Positions 1 to 8,321 of a stretch of DNA of 38,931 nt are shown one piece after another. Within the stretch, counting starts at the first letter, position 1. The number at the start of each line of letters is the position of its first letter. The notes beneath the pieces were generated by a model that searched no databases, was not told where the DNA came from, and saw only the letters and a list, made by a program, of their open reading frames with translations. The stretch is from Pararhodobacter sp. (GTDB lineage: Bacteria; Pseudomonadota; Alphaproteobacteria; Rhodobacterales; Rhodobacteraceae), in NCBI GenBank assembly GCA_020832805.1, contig JAFIED010000199.1, positions 1 to 38,931 on the forward strand. Direction: 5' to 3'. The position numbers and the translations under genes are program-made.

Positions 1-2
1 CC

Positions 3-122
3 ATGAGCATGACCAACGAGGAAATCAAGCGCCGGATCGAAGAGTTGCAGGAATCCGGCATGACCCTGGCCGCAAAGGCCCTGATCCGCGAACTGAGCTT
101 CCGCGAGCGTCAGGAAGCCTGA
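3..122 (+). CDS. Small or 5'-truncated hypothetical protein (C-terminal end)
   Basis: An open frame of 39 codons runs from an ATG at position 3 to a TGA at 120-122. The predicted product is hydrophilic and helix-prone, rich in Glu, Arg and Lys, with a second in-frame Met three codons in. Only two bases precede the first ATG, so this may be a complete small protein or the tail of a longer gene cut by the window edge. A strong hairpin terminator begins about 40 bases after the stop, which suits the end of a real transcription unit. I do not recognise a family and assign no function. Confidence 0.45.
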   Translation: MSMTNEEIKRRIEELQESGMTLAAKALIRELSFRERQEA

Positions 123-154
123 CACGCCCCCCCCCGCGCAAGGGATGCGCCGGA

Positions 155-185
155 CGAAAAAAGGGACGCGCGGTGCGCGTCCCTT
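155..185 (-). terminator. Bidirectional rho-independent terminator between the small gene and bioY
   Basis: A perfect 11-bp stem (arms 161-171 and 175-185, AAGGGACGCGC and its complement) closes a 3-base loop. On the minus strand the stem is followed directly by a run of Ts (the A-run at 157-162), the classic intrinsic terminator form, 25 bases past the bioY stop. On the plus strand the downstream sequence is only mildly T-rich, so termination of the small gene by the same hairpin is plausible but weaker. Confidence 0.85.
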
Positions 186-209
186 CTTCGTTCCGGCCGG
201 CGGCCGGTG

Positions 210-758
210 TCAGTGCGCGCGGCTCAGCACCGCATCGGGGCGGGCTTGCCAGATGGCGCGGGTCACCACCCCGGCAATCGCGGCCTTGATGATGTCACCC
301 GGAATGAATGCCGACAGGGCCGTCAGCGCCTGAACCGGGCTCAACCCCGCCGCCAGTACCATGCCGGCCACGCCAAAGGCGTACAGCACCAGCACCCCCC
401 CGACCAGCGCCGCGACACCGGCCACCAGCGCCAGATCCATGCTGCGCCACCGCTCGGTGATCCAGCCGGTAACAAAGGCCGCCACCGGAAAGCCGACCAG
501 AAAACCGGCCGTGGGGCCCACGAACACGCCCAGCCCGCCGCGCCCGCCCGCCAGCAACGGCAGACCCAGCGCCACAAGCAGCAACAGCAACAACACCGCC
601 AGCGCCCCGCGCCGCGCGCCCAGCACGGCACCGGCCAGCATGACACCCAGACTTTGCGCCGAAATCGGCACGCCGGTAATCAACATGAAACTGGGCACCA
701 GGCCCAATACGGCGATAAGCGCCGCAAAAAGCGCGACAAAGACAAACGAACGTTCCAT
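210..758 (-). CDS. bioY: BioY, biotin-binding S component of ECF transporter
   Basis: A 182-residue, strongly hydrophobic protein with about six membrane segments. It matches the BioY family in length and in its features: an N-terminal helix, the PISAQSLGVMLAGAVLG segment, and the glycine-rich LGVFVGPTAGFLVGFPVAAF stretch. BioY is the membrane substrate-capture subunit that binds biotin with high affinity and works with the energy-coupling module BioM/BioN. It starts two bases after the bioN stop and is last of the bioM-bioN-bioY set, followed by a strong terminator. Biotin uptake is relevant to the biotin-dependent carboxylase at the far end of the window, though no shared control is visible. 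Assignment is firm from sequence and context. Confidence 0.95.
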   Translation of the reverse strand: MERSFVFVALFAALIAVLGLVPSFMLITGVPISAQSLGVMLAGAVLGARRGALAVLLLLLLVALGLPLLAGGRGGLGVFVGPTAGFLVGFPVAAFVTGWITERWRSMDLALVAGVAALVGGVLVLYAFGVAGMVLAAGLSPVQALTALSAFIPGDIIKAAIAGVVTRAIWQARPDAVLSRAH

Positions 759-760
759 GG

Positions 761-1390
761 TCAGTTCCTTTTTTGCTTGGTCGTCTCGGTTGCGGCCAGT
801 CCGCCGCGTGCGCGCAAGGCTTCGGCCACATGGGTTGCGTCGTCAAGGGCCAAGAGCACCAGCGGGAACGCCAGTTGCGGGCCGGGCCGGCGCGTGGCGC
901 GGGCGCGCCAGGCCTCGCGCAGGGCGTCGGCCTTCAGGCTCAGCGCCGGGATCGTGCGAATGGCCAGCGCCACGGCCAGCGCCAGCCGCCCCGTGGGCAG
1001 GCCAAGCCGGGTCAGCGGCGCCATCAGCCATTCCAGCACCGCCATCATGTCATCCAGCCGGGTGGTCAGCGTCACCAGATTGGCCAGCGCCACCAGCCCC
1101 AGAATGCGCAGACAGATCACCAGCCCCAGGCGCGCCTCGCCCATCAGCAGATGCCAGGCCATGATGATGGCCAGCATCAGCACCAACGGGCGCAACAGGC
1201 GCAGCCCGGCGCGCAGGGCCATGGCGCCCGCGCTGCCATAGAGCGCCGCCACACCCAGCACCATCGCGCCAATCACCGCAGGGTCGGTCACCGGCACCAC
1301 CAGCACCACAGCCAGCGCCACCGCAGCCATCTTGGCGCCCGCTGGCACGGCATGCAGCCAGCTGCGCTGTTCAAGCGTCAGGGCCAGCAT
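761..1390 (-). CDS. bioN: BioN, transmembrane T component of the biotin ECF transporter
   Basis: A 209-residue membrane protein of the CbiQ/BioN family, with hydrophobic helices at about residues 20-50, 66-82 and 88-108. The C-terminal region carries the two short Arg-containing coupling motifs of ECF T components (ARA near 163-165 and ARG near 194-196) that contact the ATPase grooves. Its start overlaps the end of bioM by 13 bases and its stop lies two bases before bioY, so the three genes are translationally coupled. Length and order fit the BioMNY group rather than a cobalt or nickel transporter. Confidence 0.93.
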   Translation of the reverse strand: MLALTLEQRSWLHAVPAGAKMAAVALAVVLVVPVTDPAVIGAMVLGVAALYGSAGAMALRAGLRLLRPLVLMLAIIMAWHLLMGEARLGLVICLRILGLVALANLVTLTTRLDDMMAVLEWLMAPLTRLGLPTGRLALAVALAIRTIPALSLKADALREAWRARATRRPGPQLAFPLVLLALDDATHVAEALRARGGLAATETTKQKRN

Positions 1391-2097
1391 GGTGTTTGCG
1401 CACCCAGCGCCTGCATCCGCTGCGAGAATTCGGGCAGCACCGCATCCGCCGGGCCATCGGCCTCGATCCGGCCGCCCTCCAGCCAGATCACCCGGTCGAA
1501 CCGGGCGATCTGCGCGGGATCATGACTGACCAGCACCACCTGTTGATCCAGAGCATCAAGTGCCCGATGCAGATGCAGGGTGGTCGGAATGTCCAGCCCG
1601 CTGAACGGCTCGTCCAGCAAGATCACGGCCGGTTGCATTGCCAGAACGGCCATCAGGCACAGGTAATGACGCTGCCCCTGAGACAGCGCCTGCGTCGACC
1701 GTTCCGCCCAATCGGCCCGCCCGTGGGCCTCCAGCACCGCGCGGGCGCGCGTGCGCGCCTCGGCCCGCGATGCCCCCAGCTGGCGGATGCCAAAGGCGAT
1801 TTCCTCGTCAACGGTGGGAAAGATGATCTGATGATCGGGGTTCTGAAACAGGATGCCCAGCCGGCGGATTGCCGTCTTCCGGTCACCCTGCATGTCGGTG
1901 CCGGCAACGCTGACCCGCCCCTGATCGGGCGCCTGCAGCCCGGCGATGACCCGCAAAAGGCTGGACTTGCCCGACCCGTTTCGCCCGACGATGCCGATAC
2001 GCTGTTCATCCAGGCGCAGCGTCGTCGGCGCCAGCACCGGACGTCCGGCGCGGCTTAGTGAAATGTTGTCAAGCTGAATGCCGCCCGTGCCCGCCAT
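1378..2097 (-). CDS. bioM: BioM, ATPase of the biotin ECF transporter
   Basis: An ABC ATPase of 239 residues from the chosen start. Visible motifs are Walker A GRNGSGKS (38-45), a Q-loop at Gln85, an ABC signature in the form LSQGQ (138-142; Gln replaces the usual Gly at the third position), Walker B VILLDEP (158-164) and a His switch (LVSHD). It powers biotin uptake with BioN and BioY. The frame is open further upstream to an ATG at 2151, which would add 18 residues unlike family N-termini; I prefer 2097, preceded by GAGGGGG. It follows fdsD by 91 bases and may be read from the fds transcript. No BioR-type box was seen upstream. Confidence 0.92.
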   Translation of the reverse strand: MAGTGGIQLDNISLSRAGRPVLAPTTLRLDEQRIGIVGRNGSGKSSLLRVIAGLQAPDQGRVSVAGTDMQGDRKTAIRRLGILFQNPDHQIIFPTVDEEIAFGIRQLGASRAEARTRARAVLEAHGRADWAERSTQALSQGQRHYLCLMAVLAMQPAVILLDEPFSGLDIPTTLHLHRALDALDQQVVLVSHDPAQIARFDRVIWLEGGRIEADGPADAVLPEFSQRMQALGAQTPCWP

Positions 2098-2130
2098 GCC
2101 TGGCGCCTGCCCCCTCGCCCAGTGGGTTTG

Positions 2131-2168
2131 CCCTGTCAGGGGCTTTCCCATGCCTGCGCCCTGCAGGC
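2131..2168 (-). other. Two small hairpins in the fdsD-bioM gap
   Basis: CCCTG-T-CAGGG (2131-2141) and a 6-bp stem GCCTGC/GCAGGC with a 5-base loop (2152-2168) lie between fdsD and the preferred bioM start. Neither is followed by a T-run. They could partly separate the two operons or shape bioM translation: the loop of the second hairpin shows AGGG, just before the alternative ATG at 2151. The role is uncertain. Confidence 0.3.
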
Positions 2169-2188
2169 AAGGGGGCGGGGAAAAGGGG

Positions 2189-2392
2189 TCAAAGCTGGCG
2201 TGCGGCGTCGATCACCAGCGCGTCCAGCCCGGCGCCGCCCCTGGCGACATGGTCCTTGAGCTGCGCGCGCATGCCCGGCTCCCAGTAATCACGCAGATGC
2301 CCGGCCACGCGCGCCGCCCCGTCATCGCCGGGCTGGCTGTGAAAGAAGGTGGCGATCTGGTTCGCCATGCGAATCATTTTTTCAGGCGACAT
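2189..2392 (-). CDS. fdsD: FdsD, delta subunit of NAD-dependent formate dehydrogenase
   Basis: A 67-residue protein beginning MSPEKMIRMANQIATFF, typical of the small FdsD family (about 65-80 residues). In related operons FdsD is found as the last fds gene and is needed for active, molybdenum-cofactor-loaded enzyme. It is probably an assembly or stability factor rather than a redox subunit: it has no cysteines and no cofactor motif. The ATG at 2392 overlaps the end of fdhD by 11 bases. An upstream in-frame ATG at 2455 would lie inside fdhD and adds sequence unlike the family, so the internal start is chosen. Confidence 0.88.
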   Translation of the reverse strand: MSPEKMIRMANQIATFFHSQPGDDGAARVAGHLRDYWEPGMRAQLKDHVARGGAGLDALVIDAARQL

Positions 2393-3227
2393 CGGAAACC
2401 TCGAAATCGATACGGTCAGGGCGTGCATAGGCGACAAAACCGCCATCGCGGGCAAAGCCGGCCAGCGTCATGCCTGCCTGTTCGGCCAGGCGCAGCGCGT
2501 GTGCGGTGGGGGCCGATACGGCAATCAGCATGGAGCATCCAGCCACGGCGGCCTTTTGCACCAGTTCGACCGACAGGCGCGAGGTCATCACGAAAACCCC
2601 CTGCCCCGCGCTGATGCCTTGCCGCGCCATGGCGCCGATCAGCTTGTCCAGCGCGTTGTGTCGCCCCACATCCTCGCGCGCAAGCAGCAGCCCCATGCCC
2701 GGCCGCAGAAAACCCGCAGCATGGGTGCCCTGGGTGCGGGCGTGCAGGGGCTGGGCGGCGCGCAGCGCCTCGGTGGCGCGGGCCAGTTCGGCAGCGCCCA
2801 GCCGCAGATCATTCGCCGCAACCGACGGCAGCGGGCGCATCGCGGCCTCCAGGCTGTCGATACCGCACAATCCGCAGCCAACCGGGCCGGCCATGAAACG
2901 CCGCCGCGCTGCCAGTTCCGCCGCCCGGCCCGCGCGCAGCCATATCCTGGCCTCGATCCCCTGTTCATGGGTCACGGCCTCGAACCCCGTGATCTCGTCA
3001 TGGCTGGCCACAACCCCCTCGCCCAGGGCAAAGCCGATCGCGAAATCCTCGATATCGCCCGGGCTGGCCATCATCACTGCCAAGGTACTGCCATCGACAA
3101 CCACGGCAACCGGCACCTCTTCGGGCAGGGCACGATGCATGTCGGCGCGGCTGCCCGCGCGCCACGCAATGCCGGGCAGGCTGCGCGTCGGCGGGAAAAG
3201 CGGTGTATCAGGCGGAAGCCGGCGCAT
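2382..3227 (-). CDS. fdhD: FdhD/FdsC, sulfur-transfer and Mo-cofactor chaperone for formate dehydrogenase
   Basis: A 281-residue FdhD family protein. The mobile-loop cysteine pair is present as CGLC (Cys118 and Cys121). Known family role: FdhD binds bis-MGD, receives sulfur from a cysteine desulfurase and passes it to the molybdenum centre of formate dehydrogenase. In the Rhodobacter-type fdsGBACD operon this position is called fdsC. The ATG at 3227 lies four bases after the fdsA stop, with a GCGGAA ribosome site inside the end of fdsA; an earlier ATG would overlap fdsA and is not supported. The conserved C-terminal segment GFARDGGFVAYARP is present, so the gene looks intact. Confidence 0.93.
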   Translation of the reverse strand: MRRLPPDTPLFPPTRSLPGIAWRAGSRADMHRALPEEVPVAVVVDGSTLAVMMASPGDIEDFAIGFALGEGVVASHDEITGFEAVTHEQGIEARIWLRAGRAAELAARRRFMAGPVGCGLCGIDSLEAAMRPLPSVAANDLRLGAAELARATEALRAAQPLHARTQGTHAAGFLRPGMGLLLAREDVGRHNALDKLIGAMARQGISAGQGVFVMTSRLSVELVQKAAVAGCSMLIAVSAPTAHALRLAEQAGMTLAGFARDGGFVAYARPDRIDFEVSDVA

Positions 3228-3231
3228 CGGC

Positions 3232-6129
3232 CTATTCCGCCGCAGGCAGGATACGCCGGGCGCGGGCGGCCAGGTCGATATAGTCTTCCTGCCAGTCACT
3301 GGGACCGTTCGACAACGCCACCTGCACTGCCGTCACCTTGTATTCCGGGCAGTTGGTGGCCCAGTCGGAATGGTCGGTTGTCACCACATTGGCCTGCGTG
3401 CCTGGATGATGGAACGTGGTATACACAACACCCGGGCTGACCCTGTCGGTCAATTGTGCCCGCAAAGTGGTTTCCCCCGCGCGCGAGGCCAGGCGCACCC
3501 AATCCCCGTCGTTGATGCCACGCACTTCGGCGTCATGGGGGTGAATTTCCAGCATATCCTCCTGATGCCAGACCACATTCGCCGGACGCCGCGGCTGCGC
3601 GCCGACATTGTATTGCGACAGGATCCGCCCCGTGGTCAGCAACAGCGGAAAGCGCGGGCCGGTGCGTTCATCTGTCGGCACGTATTCGGTGACCATGAAC
3701 CGGCCCTTGCCGCGCATGAAACCATCGACATGCATCAGCGGCGTGCCCTCTGGCGCGGCATCGTTCACCGGCCATTGCACCGAACCCTTCTCCTCCAGCA
3801 GGGCGTAATCGACACCGGCGAAACTGGGCGTGGTGGCGGCGATTTCCTGCATGATCTGGGCCGGGTGGGTGTAGTGCCAGCCTGCGCCCATGGCATTGGC
3901 CAGCATCTGGGTGATCTCCCAGTCCTCGTAGCCGTTGCGCGGTGCCATCACCCGGCGCACGCGGTTGATGCGACGCTCGGCGTTAGTGAAGGTTCCGTCC
4001 TTTTCCAGGAAGGTCGAGCCGGGCAGAAAGACATGGGCATAGTTTGCGGTCTCGGTCAGGAACAGGTCATGGACGATGACGCAATCCATCGCCGCCAGCC
4101 CGGCAGCCACATGCCTGGTGTCGGGGTCGGATTGCAGGATATCCTCGCCCTGGATGTAGATGCCCCTGAAGCGGCCATCGACAGCGGCATCCAGCATGTT
4201 GGGGATGCGCAGGCCGGGTTCGGGGTCGATTTCGACGCCCCAGAGGGTTTCGTAGATCGCCCTTGCGTCGGCGTGTTTCACATGGCGGTAGCCCGGCAGT
4301 TCATGCGGAAAGCTGCCCATGTCGCAGGCGCCCTGCACATTGTTCTGGCCCCGCAGCGGGTTCACGCCCACGCCGGGGCGGCCGATATTGCCGGTCAGCA
4401 TGGCGAGGTTGGCAATCGCCATGACGGTGGTAGAACCCTGGCTGTGCTCGGTCACGCCCAGCCCGTAATAGATGGCGCCATTGCCGCCCGTGGCAAAGGC
4501 GCGTGCGGCAGCGCGCAGGTCGGCGGCGGGGACGCCGGTCTGGGCCTCGGTGACTTCGGGCGCGTGGCGGGGGTCGGTGATGAAATCGCGCCAGGCGTGG
4601 AAATCCTCGGCCTCGCAGCGCGCAGCGATGAAGGCGTCATCGGCCAGCCCCTCGGTGACGATGACATGGGCGAGCGAGGACAGCACGGCGACATTGGTGC
4701 CGGGTTTCAGCGGCAGGTGAATGCCGGGCGCCGCATGGGCGGTGGCCAGCAGGTCGATGCGCCGGGGGTCGATGACGATCAGCCGCGCGCCCTGGCGCAG
4801 GCGCTTCTTCAGGCGGCTGGCAAAGACCGGGTGGCCGTCTGTGGGGTTGGCGCCGATGACGATGACGACATCGGTGTGCTCGACGCTGTCGAAATCCTGC
4901 GTGCCGGCCGAGGTGCCGAAAGTCTGGCCCAGCCCGTAGCCGGTGGGCGAATGGCAGACCCGCGCGCAGGTGTCGGTATTGTTGTTGCGAAACACCGCGC
5001 GAGCCAGCTTCTGCACCAGATAGGTTTCCTCGTTGGTGCAGCGCGACGAGGTGATGACACCGATGGACTTGCGCCCATGTTCGGCCTGGATGCCCTGCAG
5101 GCGGGCGGCGGCGAAACCCAGCGCCTCCTCCCAGCCGACCTGCCGCCAGGGCTGGTCGATGCTGTCGCGGATCATGGGCGACAGGATGCGGTCGGGGTGG
5201 CTGGCATAGCCATAGGCGAAACGGCCCTTGACGCAGCTATGGCCGCGATTGGCCTTGCCGTGCTTCCAGGGCACCATGCGCACCAGCTGGTCGCCGTTCA
5301 GTTCCGCCTTGAAGCTGCAGCCCACCCCGCAATAGGCGCAGGTGGTGATGACCGCGCGCGTGGGCGTACCCAGTTCGATCACCGATTTTTCCTGCAGCGT
5401 GGCGGTGGGGCAGGCCTGCACGCAGGCGCCGCAACTGACACAATCCGACGCCAGCGCATTGTCGGTTTTCGCCCCGAAGGACACGCGGCTGTCGAAACCC
5501 CGCCCCTCGATCGTCAGGGCGAAGGTGCCCTGCACCTCCTCGCAGGCGCGCACGCAGCGCGAGCAGACGATGCATTTGGCGGGGTCATAGGTGAAATAGG
5601 GGTTGGAAGTGTCTTTCGGGATATACTGCGGGTTGGCCTGGCCGGAGGTGTCACGGGGGCTGAAGTGGTTGGCCAGTCCGCCGCTTTCGGGCGCCTGATA
5701 GCGGACGTCACGCAGGCCCACGGCGCCGGCCATGTCCTGCAATTCGCAATCGCCATTGGCCGCGCAGGTCAGGCAATCCAGCGGGTGGTCGGAAATGTAG
5801 AGTTCCATCACCCCGCGCCGCAGCTTGCGCAGCTTGTCGTTCTGGGTGCGCACGACCATGCCGGGCGCGACGGGCGTGGTGCAGGAAGCCGGCGTGCCGC
5901 GCCGCCCCTCGATCTCCACCACACACAGCCGGCAGGACCCGAAAGCCTCGACCGAGTCGGTCGCGCAAAGCTTCGGCACCTGGATGCCTGCCTCGGCGGC
6001 GGCGCGCATGACCGAGGTGCCCTCGGGCACCGTCACGGCGATGCCGTCGATGGTCAGGCTGACCGGGGCGCCGACCTGGGCCGGGGTGCCCATGTCGCGG
6101 TCGTCAAAGGGGATGATGAAGTCTTTCAT
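3232..6129 (-). CDS. fdsA: FdsA, catalytic alpha subunit of soluble NAD-dependent formate dehydrogenase
   Basis: A 965-residue molybdenum enzyme that oxidises formate to CO2. Domains in order: a NuoG-like 2Fe-2S domain (Cys55, 66, 69, 83); a His-ligated 4Fe-4S site (His115, Cys119, 122, 128); two ferredoxin-type 4Fe-4S clusters (Cys186, 189, 192, 196 and Cys230, 233, 236, 240); then the bis-MGD catalytic domain with its own 4Fe-4S cluster (Cys264, 267, 271, 299). The molybdenum ligand is the cysteine of the RVCHSP motif (Cys392), next to the conserved His393, so this is the Cys and not the selenocysteine form. The start at 6129 has GGAGG seven bases upstream. A 118-base gap holding paired palindromes separates it from fdsB. 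Electrons pass to NAD+ through FdsB/FdsG. Confidence 0.97.
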   Translation of the reverse strand: MKDFIIPFDDRDMGTPAQVGAPVSLTIDGIAVTVPEGTSVMRAAAEAGIQVPKLCATDSVEAFGSCRLCVVEIEGRRGTPASCTTPVAPGMVVRTQNDKLRKLRRGVMELYISDHPLDCLTCAANGDCELQDMAGAVGLRDVRYQAPESGGLANHFSPRDTSGQANPQYIPKDTSNPYFTYDPAKCIVCSRCVRACEEVQGTFALTIEGRGFDSRVSFGAKTDNALASDCVSCGACVQACPTATLQEKSVIELGTPTRAVITTCAYCGVGCSFKAELNGDQLVRMVPWKHGKANRGHSCVKGRFAYGYASHPDRILSPMIRDSIDQPWRQVGWEEALGFAAARLQGIQAEHGRKSIGVITSSRCTNEETYLVQKLARAVFRNNNTDTCARVCHSPTGYGLGQTFGTSAGTQDFDSVEHTDVVIVIGANPTDGHPVFASRLKKRLRQGARLIVIDPRRIDLLATAHAAPGIHLPLKPGTNVAVLSSLAHVIVTEGLADDAFIAARCEAEDFHAWRDFITDPRHAPEVTEAQTGVPAADLRAAARAFATGGNGAIYYGLGVTEHSQGSTTVMAIANLAMLTGNIGRPGVGVNPLRGQNNVQGACDMGSFPHELPGYRHVKHADARAIYETLWGVEIDPEPGLRIPNMLDAAVDGRFRGIYIQGEDILQSDPDTRHVAAGLAAMDCVIVHDLFLTETANYAHVFLPGSTFLEKDGTFTNAERRINRVRRVMAPRNGYEDWEITQMLANAMGAGWHYTHPAQIMQEIAATTPSFAGVDYALLEEKGSVQWPVNDAAPEGTPLMHVDGFMRGKGRFMVTEYVPTDERTGPRFPLLLTTGRILSQYNVGAQPRRPANVVWHQEDMLEIHPHDAEVRGINDGDWVRLASRAGETTLRAQLTDRVSPGVVYTTFHHPGTQANVVTTDHSDWATNCPEYKVTAVQVALSNGPSDWQEDYIDLAARARRILPAAE

Positions 6130-6182
6130 GGGGTTGCCTCCGAATGGGCAGTCGCCGCGCGCAACGCGGCATGAAACAGGGC

Positions 6183-6230
6183 GCAAATTCCTTTCGAAAG
6201 GAATTTGCAAAAGCCTTTCAAAGGCTTTTG
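6183..6230. repeat. Composite palindromic repeat, copy 1, between fdsB and fdsA
   Basis: Two perfect palindromes abut. The first spans 6183-6208 (GCAAATTCCTTTC and its exact complement). The second has an 11-bp stem, arms CAAAAGCCTTT (6208-6218) and AAAGGCTTTTG (6220-6230), with a single-base loop. A relative with the same two-part design and shared CAAAAGCCTT core lies at 9212-9260. As RNA on the minus strand the element would form two stable hairpins inside the fds message, which might protect or attenuate it. This is a REP-like intergenic element, not a gene. Confidence 0.85.
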
Positions 6231-6247
6231 GTGTGCGCGCGGATCGG

Positions 6248-7786
6248 TCATTCCGCCGCTTCGTGCCGGCGCTGGAAATCTTCCGGGAAATGGGTCAGCG
6301 CCGACATCACCGGATAGGGCGTGAACCCGCCCAACGCGCAAAGCGAGCCGTCCTTCATCGTCTCGCACAGATCGGTCAGCAGCGGGATCGCCGCATCGTC
6401 GCCCCCGGCGATCCGGTCGATGGTTTCGACGCCGCGCACTGCGCCGATCCGACAGGGGGTGCATTTGCCACAGCTTTCAACCGCGCAGAACTCCATTGCA
6501 AAACGGGCCATCGCCAGCATGTCGGCGCTGTCATCGAAAACCACGATCCCGGCATGACCCACCAACCCGCCGACCGCGTCGAATTCCTCGTATCCCAGCG
6601 CCGTGTCGAATTTTTCGCGCGGCATATAGGCACCCAGCGGGCCGCCCACCTGCACCGCCTTTACCGGCCGCCCACTGGCCGTGCCGCCAGCCAGATCGTC
6701 GACCACCGCGCCCAGGCTGATGCCGAAAGCTGTCTCGAACAACCCGCCGCGTTTGACATTGCCCGCGATCTGCAATGTCACAGTGCCGCGCGACCGGCCC
6801 AGTCCGAAATCGGCGTAGTGTTGTGCACCGCGTTCAAGAATCACCGGCACGGTGGCCAGCGAAATCACATTGTTCACCACAGTGGGCCGCCCGAAGAGCC
6901 CGGCGAGTGCCGGCAACGGCGGCTTGGCGCGCACCACGCCGCGCTTTCCTTCGAGAGAATTGAGAAGCGATGTCTCCTCGCCGCAGACATAGGCCCCCGC
7001 CCCCACACGAATGTCGATATCGAAGGCCCGATCCGAGCCCAGGACACTGTCACCAAGCAGTCCTTCGGCACGGGCAATCCGGACCGCCTCGCGCATCACG
7101 CGGATCGCATCGGGATATTCCGACCGCAGATAGACAAAACCTTTGGCCGCCCCGACACCGAGGCCCGCAATGGCCATTCCCTCGACAAGGCTGAAGGGAT
7201 CGCCTTCCATGATCATGCGATCGGCAAAGGTTCCGCTATCGCCTTCATCGGCATTGCAGACGATATACTTGCAGGTCCCCGGCGCGTCATGCACCGTCTG
7301 CCACTTTACCCCGGTGGGAAAGCCCGCGCCGCCCCGCCCCCGCAGGCCCGATGCCGTGATCTCGGCCACTACCTCGGCGCCGGTCATCTCCAGCGCGCGC
7401 TTCAGGCCGAGAAGCCCGCCATGGGCCTGGTAATCGGCCAGCAACAGTGGTTCGATCACGCCGCAGCGCGCAAAGGTCAGCCGCGTCTGGCGGCGCATCC
7501 AGTCCAGATCGTCGACGGGGCCCAGCGCCAGCGGATGCCTGGCCGCGTCATCAAAGAGCGTCGGCACATCTGCGGGCGTCATGGGGCCAAATCCGTGTCG
7601 GATGCCGTCTATCTCCATCTCGACCAATGGTTCGAGCCAGATCATGCCGCGTGTGCCGTTACGCCGGATCGTGACCGCCACGCCACGCTGTGCAGCCTCG
7701 GCCGCAATAGCGGCAACCACGTCGTCGGCACCCAATGCCTTTGCCGCACTGTCCATCGGCACCCAGAGTGTCATGCACCCGCTCAT
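6248..7786 (-). CDS. fdsB: FdsB, beta (diaphorase) subunit of formate dehydrogenase
   Basis: A 512-residue NuoF-like flavoprotein that binds FMN and NAD+ and delivers formate-derived electrons to NAD+. The N-terminal 120 residues form the extra domain usual in FdsB/HoxF-type proteins. The core shows the glycine-rich nucleotide motif GLRGRGGAGFPTG (148-160), the acidic CNADEGDSGTFADR segment and GAGAYVCGEETSLLNSLEG. The 4Fe-4S cluster ligands are Cys439, 442, 445 (ESCGKCTPC) and Cys483. The start ATG overlaps the fdsG stop in an ATGA arrangement, so translation is coupled. Length and motifs are complete. Confidence 0.96.
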   Translation of the reverse strand: MSGCMTLWVPMDSAAKALGADDVVAAIAAEAAQRGVAVTIRRNGTRGMIWLEPLVEMEIDGIRHGFGPMTPADVPTLFDDAARHPLALGPVDDLDWMRRQTRLTFARCGVIEPLLLADYQAHGGLLGLKRALEMTGAEVVAEITASGLRGRGGAGFPTGVKWQTVHDAPGTCKYIVCNADEGDSGTFADRMIMEGDPFSLVEGMAIAGLGVGAAKGFVYLRSEYPDAIRVMREAVRIARAEGLLGDSVLGSDRAFDIDIRVGAGAYVCGEETSLLNSLEGKRGVVRAKPPLPALAGLFGRPTVVNNVISLATVPVILERGAQHYADFGLGRSRGTVTLQIAGNVKRGGLFETAFGISLGAVVDDLAGGTASGRPVKAVQVGGPLGAYMPREKFDTALGYEEFDAVGGLVGHAGIVVFDDSADMLAMARFAMEFCAVESCGKCTPCRIGAVRGVETIDRIAGGDDAAIPLLTDLCETMKDGSLCALGGFTPYPVMSALTHFPEDFQRRHEAAE

Positions 7787-8268
7787 GCGCCCGCCTCTGC
7801 CAGCAGCGCATCCATCCGCGCATCATCCACCCGGCCCACAACCCGGTCGCCAATCATCACCGCCGGGCCACAGGCGCACAACCCCAGGCAATAAACCGGC
7901 TCAACCGTCAGCGCGCCATTGGCCGTGGTGCCATGCCAGTCCAGCCCCAGACGCCCCAGTGTCCGTGCGGCCAGCGCCGTGCTCCCCACTGCCTGACAGG
8001 CCTCTGCCCGGCAGATCTTCAGCACCTGGCGCCCGGCAGGCGCTGCGCGGAAATCGTGATAAAAGCTGATTACCCCATGCAATTCGGCGCGCGTAATGTT
8101 CAGCGCCTGCGCCAGCGAGGCATGCGCCGATGGCGGAACATGGCCAAAAGCCGCCTGCAATGCATGCAGAATGGGCAGCAACGGCCCGTCGATGTCCAGA
8201 TGGGCCTTGATGATCGCGGCGATCTCGTCCGCGGCGATCTCGGAGGCGGGCGGCGAAGAGGGTGTCAT
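7783..8268 (-). CDS. fdsG: FdsG, gamma subunit of formate dehydrogenase (2Fe-2S, NuoE-like)
   Basis: A 161-residue NuoE-like protein with a helical N-terminus followed by a thioredoxin-fold 2Fe-2S domain. Cluster ligands are Cys86 and Cys91 (CRAEAC) and Cys127 and Cys131 (CLGLC). It forms the electron-accepting module with FdsB and opens the fds operon. A GGGAA ribosome site lies eight bases before the ATG. The region upstream, shared with the divergent pseudouridine synthase gene, is AT-rich and holds two dyads that may bind an fds regulator. No fdsR-type regulator gene is present in the window. Confidence 0.95.
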   Translation of the reverse strand: MTPSSPPASEIAADEIAAIIKAHLDIDGPLLPILHALQAAFGHVPPSAHASLAQALNITRAELHGVISFYHDFRAAPAGRQVLKICRAEACQAVGSTALAARTLGRLGLDWHGTTANGALTVEPVYCLGLCACGPAVMIGDRVVGRVDDARMDALLAEAGA

Positions 8269-8321
8269 GTCAGGCGTTCCCGTTGTCTTTGCGGCATGAA
8301 CGCTGAATTCATACGGGAATC

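Noticed and set aside
2098-2190. BioR operator upstream of bioM
   Set aside because: No TTAT..ATAA type box is present; the region is GC-rich with only small hairpins.
2470-6174. A very long open frame on the plus strand opposite fdsA and fdhD
   Set aside because: It is antisense to firmly identified genes, its translation is low in complexity (rich in His, Gly, Ala, Arg), and it matches no family; such frames arise from GC-rich codon bias.
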